Of a stretch of DNA of 64,000 nt, positions 10,605 through 22,600 are shown one piece after another. Positions within the stretch are counted from its first letter, which is position 1; each line of letters begins with the position of its first letter. Source of the DNA: Piezodorus guildinii (Eukaryota; Arthropoda; Insecta; Hemiptera; Pentatomidae); the NCBI GenBank assembly GCA_023052935.1, contig CM041292.1:84831169-84895168 (forward strand). The letters are read 5' to 3'. The notes below the pieces were generated by a model, which did no database searches, was not told the DNA's origin, and saw only the letters and a program-made list of their open reading frames with translations. The position numbers and the translations under genes were made by a program.

Positions 10605-13600
10605 ATGGATTTTATCGGCCTTTTACCTCCTGAGATTTCTTTGAAAGTTCTTGCTCATCTTGATATGAATGATATTTTAAATTGCTCGTTAGTAAGCAAA
10701 GCTTGGTATCATGTCGCCAATAGTAATAGTATTTGGAAATACTTCTGGAATCCTAATCATCCACCAAAAGAAAGTGAAGGTTGTGCAGGTAATTAATCAT
10801 TTTTATTTCAGTAATTAATATATTTGTATTTAAGATGTAGTAAAACATTTGAATCACTTTGACTGAACTGAAGCTATATGACTTTAAATATTGTATTAGC
10901 TGTATTATAATTTATTTTATTGTTTTTGTTTGCTGTTGTCGGTGTTGTTGTCTAGTCCATTTAACTTACTTGTCTGTGTTCTGTTGTCAATATAGCTGTT
11001 TTAGAATCAGTATGTCAAAAATGTTGGGTTCTGAAATACATTTTATGTTTACTTGACAAAATGGAAAACTACAATTCAGCATGTAATCAAAATTGCATTC
11101 TTTGGGTTAAATTGAATTTAATATTAGAGAAATGTGTAGTTCTTGGGAAAACTAATTTAAATAAAATGTATTTAATTAGTAACATACCAAATTTATAAGT
11201 TCTTAGCTCTCCATATTCTTTTAATAAAATAAATTATTTGTTTTAAATATTCGTTACTGAACTATTATAGTTATGAAATCACTGCTTGTTATTAAAGCTG
11301 CTACATGTATAAGTTTATTTATAACTTGCTTAAAGCTTTAATTCAATTGCGGTTGTTGCACTAATTTGAATATAGTTACTTTATGAACCATTAAAATTTT
11401 TTTTCTCTTTTTATCTTTATTTATGCCTGTCAGAAGATGTCTGACAACCAGCAAATGTGTTGGACAAAAGTAAGATCAGACATGGTAGGCATGGGGAAGT
11501 AAAGTAAAAGCATGGATCACCGTTTGATGTTAGAATTGCAGTATCCTCCGCGTAAGTAGCAATCAATGTGGTGGGGTAAGTTGGTATGTCATGTGTGTAT
11601 ACAATGTATGGGAGAGGAGTAAGTATCGATCCTTGCGGTACTCCTGCTAAGACTGGTCAGATTGAAGATTTTATCAAACGCTTGGGCAACATCCTACAAT
11701 ACCCCAGGTGCGTAATGCTTTTTTTCTAGTGCAGTAACTCTGTGTAATTGATGTGTCGTTGAGTGTAACATGCGAAAACCGAATTGATGGTCAGGTATTA
11801 TTTTTTGCTCAGTCAGTATGTCAACCATCAGAGCATATCGGAAGAAGACTAATAGGCCTGTAAGAGGAGGGTTTGTACATGTCTTTATCTTTTTTGTGTA
11901 TCATTAAAATTAACTTATAATTATTTAAAAATGAAGCATTAATAAAATAGTAATAAGCATTTAATAACAAATAAATTTATACCTGTTTTTACTAATCGAA
12001 ATAACTCTCATTACTTTCAGTGTATTTCTGCCAATGTATTGGCAGCTTTCCATACCCTTTGAATACGATTTGGAATCCTTAGAATTTATTTATTCATAAA
12101 ATCATTTTTCTAAGTTTCTTTGATCAATAAATTGTTGTGCTCCCTCTCCTTTATTTATCCTCTATCCAGAAGTTGTGACGGAAACTTTTCATCCCGAGGG
12201 TTTGTTCTGGACGATTCTGGACAGAAATGGATTGTTGTTTTGAAAAAGAAATGAGACACCAATTTCATAACATTGATTTTATTTTTCTTGTCATTTAATG
12301 TCTGAGTAACCCATTTTTCAATTTCCTATTGCCTTGAGGTAGTCATTATGGTCGTTTTGTTTACATTGAGTCTCCTTACAAGTTCTCAACAGTTGTGTTG
12401 GGATTTTCTACTAGTGAAGCTCACAAAAGATCATCTTCAGAGGAAGAAGAAGTATTTCTAAGACCTTTTTTTGTCTTCCAGACTGGTCTCCCTCTTGCAT
12501 TTTTTTAACTATTGTTGAACAGTGCACTCATTAATACTGCCCTCACACTTCGTTGATGTTCTGGGGTCCTATTCTTGCCAAGTTTTAACTTGTAAAACTA
12601 AATCATACGAAAATGGTGCTATGACATCTTAGTGAAGCCTGTTTTGGAAGAGGATTATTTAGTGTTTACATTCATACTGATGAATAACCCAGCAAATGCA
12701 AACAACTTATTATATAGAAGGATATTTAAAGAAAAACCTAATATCCTCTGGACAGCCTAATATTTAGTTTACAATTTTAAGTGTTATTTTTTTCAAATAG
12801 TTTCTTTTATTTGTGGCTTTGTCTGCCTGAAAAGTTGGAGGATTCCAATTCATGGCGACTCTCATGACAGCTGTAGTAGATGGAGTGGTGCCTTTTTTTC
12901 AAGAATTCCTTGACCTGTCCATCTGATTACCTGGACAGCACCTATGTCAATCTTATACCTGCCAAGTTGTTCTAATAGTAGCTTTAATGCTCCGGGTCTA
13001 TATAGAGACAAGCATTCCAGTATCCAAAGTTGATGATCCTATGGAGGGAAAGGGGGGGTGCCGGGTCGTTTACATTTAAGACTGATCAAATCTGAGGCTG
13101 GTGTACGTTTCACGATAATTGATATTTCAGGTAGTGGGGCTATCCACCCTCTTTCTGTATCCTAGTCTGCTGACGCGGCTGCCATCTCAATGTATGCAGA
13201 CCTACATCCACATCCGGGGCTTTCTAGGAAAGGTGGCCCTAGGGTGTATACTGTATGTTACCTTGTGTGTAGTGTGGTGGATATAGTTTATATGAGTGAG
13301 TGTCCGTGTACTATTCCTCCAACCCTGAGATGGTTCTAGATACAAACATATTATTACACATTTTATTCATATTTAAGAACCAAATAATGTGAATCATTCT
13401 GGTTCTTTTGTTATAGTAATTTTTTTTTTTAACGAGTTACATGATTAATTTTTAAAATTTCTGTTGAACTGTTTAGATTTTGATTGGACTTTCGGCTCTC
13501 CCTGCAAATGGAAATTGTACCGGATGAACCATTATAGAATAACTAATAACTGGAAAGAAGACCGCTATAAGCGTTATGAAATTGATGGGAGGTGGTTAGA

Positions 13601-14612
13601 TACTACTGCTTATGATGGCAAAACATTGGTAGTAAATAATGGACCTCTTGACATTTATAGAATAGAAAATGGAAATCTTGTACATATACAGACATTGAGG
13701 AACAGGAATTATGATGCCTATATGTGTTCTACTAATAGTGCATTTATAGCTGTAAAGTATAAACCATTTGTGGTTATTTATCATTATGAAAATGATAAGT
13801 ACAAAACCTCTTATTATTTGTATAATAAAGGACGGAAAACGACACTTTTTTGTACTAAAGATCCTAGGGAAATTGATAACTCTTCTGATGACAACTTTAC
13901 CTATCCTTATTGGTCTCATTTAATGTGCATAATAGGTGACACACTTTATGTCTATTTATCTCATTTAAAAGTGCTTTATGCGTGGGAAATGAGAGAAATG
14001 AAATGTCTACTTGAAAAGGAAGCAGATATAAATGATGTTTCCTATGACAAAAATTGTGTGTATTTGTGCATTCGTAATTCTATATTTGTTTTTGATAAAA
14101 GTGGTAATATTGTAATGAGATTAGAAGCTAGGTGGAATATTGGTAAAATGCATTGCAATCATAGTATGATTCTTGCCCAGCGTGGATTGAATGATGAGGT
14201 TGAGTTTTGTGCATGGGATAAAATGACAGGTAAGTTGATTTTTAATAAAAAAATGAATATAAGTGAAGATTTAATCCTTCATCCAAAACGAGATGTCATT
14301 CTTGACTTGGTTGACACTTGGCAAGTGGAAAAGAAAGAAATAACTGCATATAATTTATTAGATGGTTCACTGCTATGGAAGTCTCGGATTAGTGAATACA
14401 GTTTGTTGGGAGATCTTCACAGTATTGTTGCTGAAAGATTTCTTTTATTTTGTACTTATACACGTCATATATTTGATATTTATGACACTGAGTCTGGAAG
14501 CTATCTTTATTCATTAAATCATATTGACGATGATGACTTATACGCTTCATATGACTTGTTAATTTATTGTTGCAATAAAAATGCCAAGTTAATATTGCAC
14601 ATTTACTCTTAA
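10605..14612 (+). CDS. F-box protein with C-terminal beta-propeller-like region
   Basis: Coding exons are 10605-10788 and 13477-14612. The join (GCA G / AT TTT) keeps frame and gives 439 residues. Residues about 4-47 form an F-box: LLPPEISLKVLAHLDMNDIL, then CSLVSKAWYHVANSNSIWKY. F-boxes bind Skp1, so the expected role is substrate receptor of an SCF ubiquitin ligase. The remaining roughly 390 residues have no catalytic motif. They show repeated short strands ending in Tyr/Trp with turn residues (for example TLYVYLSHLKVLYAWEM, NSIFVFDKSGNIVM, RHIFDIYDTESGSYLY), which suggests a degenerate WD40 or quinoprotein-like propeller for substrate binding. The apparent TTG start at 13464 is intronic. 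The 2.7 kb intron contains LINE and Tc1 relics. The exact F-box subfamily is not recognised. Confidence 0.85.
11400..11895 (-). mobile_element. Jockey-like LINE, reverse transcriptase relic in the F-box intron
   Basis: Minus-strand frames give SSYRPISLLP (RT block near the start of the fingers) and, after shifts, HTLYTHMTYQLT and AYAEDTAILTSNGDP, a variant of the catalytic YADD box with D to E. The 3' part (gcctgtcagaagatgtctga ... cagcaaatgtg) also occurs at 31420-31460, so both are the same family. Several stops and frameshifts make it inactive. Confidence 0.6.
11990..12650 (-). mobile_element. Probable Tc1-like transposase relic
   Basis: Minus-strand pieces resemble a Tc1 DNA-binding half (TVENL preceded by EDDL-x-ASLVENPNT, a SLxNPxxTxxEL-like helix-turn-helix segment) and a C-terminal tail (IPNRIQRVWKAANTLAEIH, compare the SMPxRIxxVIxAKGxxTxY tail of Tc1 enzymes). 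The DDE core appears to be missing. The assignment is tentative because it depends on joining frames by eye. Confidence 0.4.
12797..13340 (-). mobile_element. LINE 5' fragment with endonuclease domain
   Basis: On the minus strand 13030-12797 translates, with shifts, to an apurinic-type endonuclease start: TWNA, LYIDPEH, IRLT, then SDGQVKEFLKKR and HSIYYSCHESRHE. This parallels the GTWNVRSLY ... EIRWxGxGIxxK ... YYSCxxxxHExGxGF order of endonuclease-RT LINEs. The relatively G+C-rich 13030-13340 next to it is probably the element's 5' UTR. It may belong to the same family as the RT pieces at 37985 and 43695. Confidence 0.5.
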
Positions 14613-16112
14613 ATGGAAATTTAGTCACTATTTGGAACTGATTGTGTTACGATTTTGTAATCGTAATTTTTTTTTTATGATTAATGTGGCCGAAAGGAAT
14701 ATTAATACTCAACTATTTATTCTTATTGAATATTATACATGTTTATAGTTGTTAAATGTATACATTTAATGAGATATATAATTATTTTATTTAAATAATA
14801 ATTCCATTACCACATTTGTGTGGTTGATTATTTTCAATAGTGTGTAATTTTGATTGATTTAAGGATTTTTATTTTTATATTGTTACTAGTCAATTCTATA
14901 GGTATTGGGTTATGCCATAAGTAATCAGTTTTTTATGAGACTTACTAATTTTCATCTACAGATAAATTCATTCTAAGGTCTTAACACTTAGTATTGTTGA
15001 TAAACATTTTGCCACTATTCTACTGCGAACAAAAATTTTCTTGAGACATAAGATTGAATTTATTTATAGTATATATGATTTTTTGGTCAGTAATTGTGAA
15101 ATATATATATTTTTAAATATATTACTAGTATATATCTGTTAATAGATACTGAAATTATATGTAAATATTTATGTACATAAAATCTAATATTTAGTGATAC
15201 AAATGTTTTTTGTATACTCATAAAGACTGTTCTAAACATTTTTAGTTTATTAGGTTAAATTTATTTTTTATATTTAATATTGTCTTGTTTACTATCAGGG
15301 ACTTGAAATTAAAGTATAACAGAAGCATACTTGTCCATAAAAAACTATGAATTTAAATTTGATATTAGATAAAAATGAAAATACAGAAATCAATTGATTG
15401 GATATTAGGAAACCCTCTCTACATCTGTTCATACTATAATTAATCATCGTCCCTACTTTGAAATGAATCTGATAGTGTTCTGTACTTCTTTTCGGGATGC
15501 CAACTTAATACCATCGGTACTATAAATCCGACTTATCCTTCATTTATATTTTTATACAAGTATTGCCCCTAAGCCCTATTTGGAGGATGTTAGTTTTCAT
15601 TTTCCACTGTAATAGTTTAGTTCTGATCATATAATAAATACTGAAATAAGTCAACTCTATGAAAAGATTAATTTTTTTTTTTTTTTTTTTCAATGATTAA
15701 GTGGAATTCTACTGTACTTTAAGCTGAATACCCATTTTTCAGCCTTGGAATGAATATTCTTTAATGTATTCATGTTTGGATTCTAGCATGTTTTTACATC
15801 ACAACTATTTAAATATTTATTTAGGATTCCTTTGTTCTTTTTAATTTGTAGTATGAGCTATTGGATTGTATTAAAGGAGATTAATTTTATTTTAATCCAT
15901 TTGTCTCTAATGATTTACCAAAGATTATTTGTATATTTATTTATTAAGGTTATATCGATTTATCATTCCAAATAATCATGATTTCAAACTGTTATTACTT
16001 GAAAATTGTATTTTAAATTAAATATTTTTTTATAAGGTGAACGCATTTCAATAAATACATATCTTTTATTATACTTTAGATTTTTTGTATGCAGTTTATA
16101 CATTTTAAATAT
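14613..16112. other. F-box gene 3' UTR and gene-free A+T-rich DNA
   Basis: No further coding signal is seen after the F-box stop. Possible AATAAA signals lie at 15631 and 16051, but which is used cannot be told. Homopolymer T runs occur at 15670-15690. Confidence 0.35.
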
Positions 16113-16140
16113 TTTATTTGACTACTTTTACTTCCGAACT

Positions 16141-16265
16141 TCAATTACTGAATAATATTGAATTACTTAAATTTGATTTGATAGATACATTTTCAGTATG
16201 ATGAGCAAATAATTCTTTGAATCGTGTTTTCCATTTCCAGTTTTTTCTTTTTGATTGTATTCCTA
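16141..16265 (-). other. Candidate terminal exon, unknown gene
   Basis: On the minus strand a pyrimidine-rich acceptor (tttttctatttttag) is followed by an open frame starting GIQSKRKNWKWKTRFKELFA and ending at a TGA at 16143-16141. An AATAAA lies 23 bases further on (16118-16113). The combination of acceptor, basic Trp-rich peptide, stop and poly(A) signal is what a last exon looks like. No partner exon was found between here and ARMC1, and I do not recognise the peptide. It could also be chance. Confidence 0.25.
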
Positions 16266-17269
16266 AAAATAGAAAAAAATAATTTATTGCTTAGTTTATA
16301 TTTGTATGTTACTTAATGTTTTCAAATTAAAAATTTTCTAGTATTTATTAAAATGAACGAATTATTTAAAACTTAGTGTATAAAAATGCTGTACGTAATT
16401 TTATCTATAAATAGAATCATGATAGTCAGTCACTTTAGAGTTTTACTGTTTAGAAAATATTGCTCTCACAATGATGTAGTAAATAAATTACCATGGTATT
16501 GCCAGTCTGATATTAAAAATACATTAAATAGACAATAACTATGAAGATACAAATTTTAAGAACATATAGGAATCATTTTAAAAATACCTAAATGAAATTA
16601 AAATTTACTACCTGCATATTAAGATTAATGAATTAATACTACATTTCTTACAACAAAACTGTGAAACAATCACTTACTATATTAGATACTGTCTTAACTT
16701 TTTTACTTTAATTCTTCATATTTTATACGAAAACTGAATTTTTCCTTTTTTCAATTGAAAATATTTCCTCTGTATGAGAGGCATATATAAAGATTTCATA
16801 TGAATAAAGTTTTGTGGGTCTCTCAGGGTACATCAATGAATATATAGGTGAATTTATTTATGAATATAGGCTTCAGAGTAAGCATAAACTTCAACTATAC
16901 TTTTATAGAAACTCAATATTTTATGGAAATGTACAAGTTCATCAGTGTAATAGGAACTTCATTTGTAGTTGGTGCAGTAATTTTTAATTAGTGCAGGAAA
17001 GAAGGGAGAACAATTGTAAATATAAAAGATATTAAAATAAGACGATGAACTATTTTATTCATTGTTAAAATATTTTATTCAATTTAATTATTTTGTTAAT
17101 TTATGTATGTTATATGTATTTTTAAATTTAAACTTGAAAAAAAATGATTATTTTTTATTGTAATTATTTAAAAATAGTTTAGATATTTTATTTGTTAATG
17201 TTTATATTTTTATAAATAAAATTTGAATAAACTAAATTATTTTTCACTTCCAGCCCATCATTAATATGT
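16266..17269. other. Gene-free A+T-rich DNA
   Basis: Nothing recognisable is seen in this kilobase apart from A/T-rich low-complexity sequence. Confidence 0.35.
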
Positions 17270-17620
17270 CTTTCTAGTCCCTGTTGAACAGATCTGATAC
17301 CTAGGAATCCATCTTAACAAACAATCATATGAGTTTAAAGCAACCAGAAACTGATTGCTGTTTTTGGCTACTTGAACATTTGTTAGATAAACACTTCTAC
17401 TTAACTGCAAAATGCTCATTTACATGACTATTATATGGCCAATTTGGATTTACAGAATTAAACTTTGGGGGCCTAATTACGTATGGAGGATAAGTAAGTG
17501 TACATGTGTGTACTCTCTCTTTTCATGGCCAGACAAATAATTCAATAAAAAAAAAACCTGCCAGAGGAAAAATATGCAAGTCGTAGACTTGTGTTTCACC
17601 AAACATTTCTGACAAATGAT
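17270..17620 (+). mobile_element. Jockey-like LINE, post-RT relic
   Basis: One plus-strand frame reads YLGIHLNKQSYEFKATRN, then KMLIYMTIIWPIWIYRIKLW, which parallels the YLGVHLDxxLxWxxHI ... LIYKxIIxPIWTYGIQLWG signature just after the RT thumb in jockey-type LINEs. Several stops are present, so it is dead. Confidence 0.6.
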
Positions 17621-17734
17621 AACACCTTAACTAAGACCATGGCTTTCCTGATAAGACCTGCTTCTTAATATGCTGATCTGTACTTATCAAAAAGTTATGA
17701 AAGATACCACATAGTGTATTTCATTATCTTAAAA

Positions 17735-18020
17735 AATAAAAAGAGGAGGATCCTCCATCCCCTATATTTCCTACATGTTGACCCTATTCCCCAGTCTACT
17801 CTATCAGCTCAAGATCCCAGCCCTAGAACCTATACATTCCCTTCCACAGAGCTGCTTCCTTTAAGAGATCCTTCACCAACTGTGCTTCTTTATTCTGGAA
17901 TTTCTTACCTGATTCCATTCATACATCTCAATCCTTCAATCTTCAACAATTCATCCATCTCCTAGAATGCAATCTACTGACCTTTTATAAGTTTGACAAT
18001 TTAGCCCCTTTATTGAATTT
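17735..18020 (+). mobile_element. L2/CR1-like LINE ORF2 C-terminal relic
   Basis: One plus frame contains CASLFWNFLPDSIHTSQSFN, which matches the usual C-terminal ASLWNSLPxSIRxSxSxxxF signature of L2/CR1-type LINEs; a similar signature occurs on the minus strand near 49800. A neighbouring frame is open from an ATG at 17714 but has no independent support. Confidence 0.5.
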
Positions 18021-18114
18021 TAATTTATATTTCTTGTTGTTCTGCTATGTATGTGCACACTACATATATTATATATATATTATATATATTATATTACACT
18101 GTATATAGATCTAT

Positions 18115-18345
18115 GTGTAAGGGAGTGGCATCATCTAGTAAAGCACTAGTTAACTATGCTCCATGTTGTGGGGTTCGAAACCCACCTATGACACAATATT
18201 TTTTATTCTATTATTTCAGCTGGGTAGGGTGACCTTCCTGGGGCACACCCAGCTTCTACAAGAGTGAACCCGAAAATGGGGCAAAACCTGGTGACTAAGT
18301 GTGATCTCGGTCTTATTACCTGGCTGTTGGCCATTTTACTTGGGT
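18115..18345 (+). mobile_element. tRNA-derived SINE, family 3
   Basis: The head resembles a tRNA: gggagtggcatcatctagta, then a B-box-like GGGGTTCGAAACCC. The body is gggcacacccagcttctac, aaaatggggcaaaacctgg and tctcggtcttattacctgg. The head recurs at 37648 and the body at 50395-50525. It is not a functional tRNA gene: no anticodon stem can be closed cleanly. Confidence 0.6.
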
Positions 18346-19697
18346 TGTAGGGGTAAGAATGGAAAATTTTAAAAAGTAATTTATATTATTCTCAGGAAAA
18401 TACCAGTTCCAGAATAAAATTTTATTTTCATTTCATTTTATAATCTTGTATTATGAGCATCATTATTATTATGCAAGCGCTTTATTAACTGCAATCATAG
18501 GCATATGATTATAGTGAATTTTTTCAATACCAAAACCTGCAACTGAAGTATCTTTAATGAAAAAAACAACCATAGTTCTCAAAAAGTTTTTCTATTGTTA
18601 TGAAAGAAAAATTTATTAAAAGAGATCAAAATTTCGATTAATTTGAAAAGAAAAACACTTTTACTTGTGTTATAGCTTCACATTTTTTTGTAGGACAGTT
18701 CAGGGAAGAAAGGCAAATCTAGTGGTGAAGGAAGCCTTCTAGTGGTTTTATTCCCACTTGATTTCTATCAGTAAGGAAAATAAAAACTTTTAATTGTCAA
18801 ACAGTCCTTATTAGTTGAGAATGTTTGCAGGGTTTGAGCTCACATCCAGATCTCTTAATTTATTTATTGATAGAAATATCATTGGAATTTTTTTAATTGT
18901 TTGTCATATAATGTAGGACTAAAATATCATTAAAAGTTTTAAAGCAAAAAATCAGACATTGATAAATCTTCAAATCATATTTTCATTAGTCATAAGGTTG
19001 ATTCATTTATCTATTATGACATCAACAATTAACTAAAACATCTCTGAAGTGTACTTAGCTCACACCTTAGCAAATCAATAAAAACATATTAAGTGAAATG
19101 TTAAAACCTATGAAATAAAAATAACTTTTTTCTCATCTAGTTAGGCTAATTTATCTGCTGCTTGTTGACAATTGTAATTAAAAGGTGCAAATTAATAAAT
19201 AAAAGTGAAAAAGAAATAGGTATATTATGAATTAATTGTGTTATATAAACAAGATATTAAAAATGAAAATAACCATATTAAAATAAATCCAGAACTGTCA
19301 AAAACCATCCGGTTACAGTTTATGAACTGTTTTTCATTAATATTTTAAGATTGCTATAATAGAAAAATTATGTGTGTAAATATATTAACAATAGAAACTG
19401 CTTTTCATTTTATCAATTCATGATATAAAACTACCATATGTCCATAGCTTAATCTAGTACATTACCAAATGTATTTTCTTAAAATAAATATTAGTTAGGA
19501 ATGTACAAAATCATATATTATTATAACTGAATGTATTTACAAAAATAGAACAAACAATGATAAAATATTACATTTTATTACAATAGTTAAGTTAACAATT
19601 AATACACAGGTTGGTTTTAACTGCATGTTATAAAAATGCATTATAAAACTGTGTAAAAATAATCACAGATAATTCATGTCTAAGCAAATAATGCTAA
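18346..19697. other. Gene-free DNA downstream of ARMC1
   Basis: A+T-rich with no supported gene; it probably includes the ARMC1 3' UTR on the minus strand. A short exon-like frame at about 18705-18781 on the plus strand was considered and not accepted. Confidence 0.35.
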
Positions 19698-22600
19698 TCA
19701 CCAATAAAACGAGTTCTGAAACAGGGCGGTAGCAGTATTAATAATTCCTGCAGCACTTGCTTTTATTCTTTCAAAGCCAAATATACTAACGGCTTTCTCT
19801 TTAACTGGTGGTTCTTCTTCAGGTAAGTAAGCTGGAAGTAAGTCTACTTCATCTACTATAGCTTTAGTATCATCTGATACAGCACTAGCATCTGAAAATT
19901 AAAAAAAATAATGGATTAACATTTATACTTCGTGATACCTATGAACAAGTATTAAACTATTGTTCCCAAAGGTAACCAAAACCTATTTATATAACTTACC
20001 GTAGCATATATAATGATAAATAGCATCAACACTTAAGTCTGTCCACTATGTTTTGAATAAGTAAGAGAACAATTTATTTTATGCATATTGCTGCCTAAAT
20101 TTATTTTTCTTATATACATTCTTTATTCAATTACTTTTTTAGTCCTTGTTTTTTTTTCTTTTTCTATATAGTATCCACCAATATAGTTGGTCAAAATTAC
20201 GTAAATTGTACAATCATTTAGTAAGCATTCCTAAAAATGTATTGCTTTATGGGGTTTAAGTCAGTTTATGATAATCTTTGCAAGTTTCAATTGACTTGAA
20301 TATGATTTAGGGATTAAAGAACATAGCAAGTAAAAAAATAATGAACTGAACCAAGAATCAAGAGCTGGTCTATGAGGAGGTTTAAAGAAGGGCATTAGGT
20401 TTCATGATTATTATTTAATGAGCAGCCCATAATATATGTCAATTTAGTTTAAGTTTCCATGAATGGAATGAATATTCTTTTACACCTTTGGCTATTATTA
20501 TTAAATTCCAATAGTATCAACACATTTTAACCGAAAAATAATTAAAAAGAAAACGTAATGAATTTTAACTTGTTTCAACTTCGATAATTCGCTCTAAAGC
20601 AAACTAATTATAAACAACAAAAATTATATCAAATAAATACTTTTTTATTTTATCATATAAAAATAATAAAATTGTACCAAAATTAAATGAAAAATAACAA
20701 TCAGTTGGCATATTGACAAGTTACAAACTAATACCTTTTTTATCTTGTCAACTTGCCAAAATTCTTTTTAGTTTGACCTCATTAAAGAGAATAAGTGAAT
20801 TTCTAATTATTTGAAACTAAAATGAATAAAGTAAGGACTGTGTAAGCATTAATTATTATTGACTAAATTATCAAAAAAATATTAATTCTTTTATCTATCA
20901 TAAAAGAAACAGAATACCATCAATTGGTTTTGGACAGACTACTGCATAAGTAAATAAAATCAAATTTTATATCCATGAATAAAATAATTAATTTAACACC
21001 TCAGTACAAAGAAATTAATCTGTATGCACTAAATAGTGTTTTTATATGTTCACTGATAAAACAATTTTCTAAAAACGAATACTTGAGAAATAATTAAAAC
21101 ACCTCTAATAATTACTAAGGCCCTTTTTCTAAGAATACTGCGACTTAAAGAGAATAGTCATGATGACATTTCAAAAAGCTACAGAATATATTTCATTACG
21201 TTCTCCTACTAGTGCTAATATGGTGGTTTGCTACACTTAATGAGGGTATATTCTATTCAATTTATATATTATTTCAAGAAACCTACACCTATAGAAACAT
21301 CAATATATTTCTATCAATATCATATTTATTTAATCAAAACCATTGATACAGTCAAGCATTAGAATCACCACAGTCAAACATTTCTAGTTTAGTTGGAATA
21401 GTTGAAGATATAGGGTCAACACTAAGTCACAATTATAAAATATAAAATATATTTCAGCATTAAACAAGAATAGAATGGTTTATAAGAAAAAGAAATAAAA
21501 CGTTCCACCTTAAAGCCTTGACTGCCTGCCTTCAGATCATGTCGAAAAAGAAATTTAATCTTTCAAAAATTCATTTATTTTATAAATCTTTTAAATATAT
21601 TTATATATTATAAGGTGAGCCATAGTAATTAAACCAAATGGATAAACTATGACAGCTTTAGGTCTGTTCTCTCCAAAATATTTCTCTTGCTGTAGTACAT
21701 GTTTGGGACAGAAAAGCTGTACTGAGCATGCGCAATCTCATCGGTAGCAGGCAAAATAGTTTGGAGTGAACTGACCTTTTATCGAAATTTAGATGTAAAA
21801 TCAATGAGGATAGAAGGTGAATTACATCTTAATATTCTTATAGAGAGTTAACTGGCAAACTGTCAAGACCCATCAAGTCAAATTTTTCAGCTTTAGAGGG
21901 CTTTGATTTATATTTATTATTTCTTCATCTTTGGCAACTCTAGGAAAAAGCATCAATGTCTATGCCACAGTTTCCTTTTACTTAAACTTAAAGTGGTTTT
22001 ATATAATAAACCAAAGGTGAAGACAAGTATAACTATAATAAAAAATAATCTTGGCCTATTTCAATCTTCTAGTTAGAGTCAGTTAATATATATATATAGT
22101 ATAACAATGAAAAGAGTGTAGTGTAGGAGAGGAAATCTGTCCTCATAATCTTTTAATGAATATCAATCAGTATGATATTTAAAGATAATTTTTGGAAATG
22201 CATCTAAATATGCATAAATAGACATGCATCATGCCTCATCAGTAGGATCATTGGAAATATATTCAGACTGCTTAGTTAGACTAAAAATTGCTAAATACGA
22301 TTTTCTATTAATGATTTAGTACCATAGAACATCTTATTCTTTCAATGATAATACAACATTTAGTTGTTTAGTGGACTTTGATTCTGCCATAGACAATACT
22401 CTTGATGTATTAAATTAAATTTACTTAAAGGAGGAGTTACCAGGAAAAAAAAAACTAATAAATTATAAAATTGCTATGAATAGAATCATTAAGACCACAC
22501 TAAAAATTAAATTAAACATAACTTAAGAACAACAAGGTCAATGAAAGCAAAAATATTTGAAGTAGGCATCCTTTATCTTGTTATGATTACATAAGAAGCT

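Noticed and set aside
13464..13476. Start of the F-box second exon frame at 13464
   Set aside because: These bases are the pyrimidine-rich splice acceptor (ctgtttag); the frame joins exon 1 at 13477.
18705..18781. Possible last exon on the plus strand (acceptor ttttttgtag, frame ending FPLDFYQ, then AATAAA)
   Set aside because: No upstream partner, low-complexity peptide, and AATAAA is common in this A+T-rich DNA.
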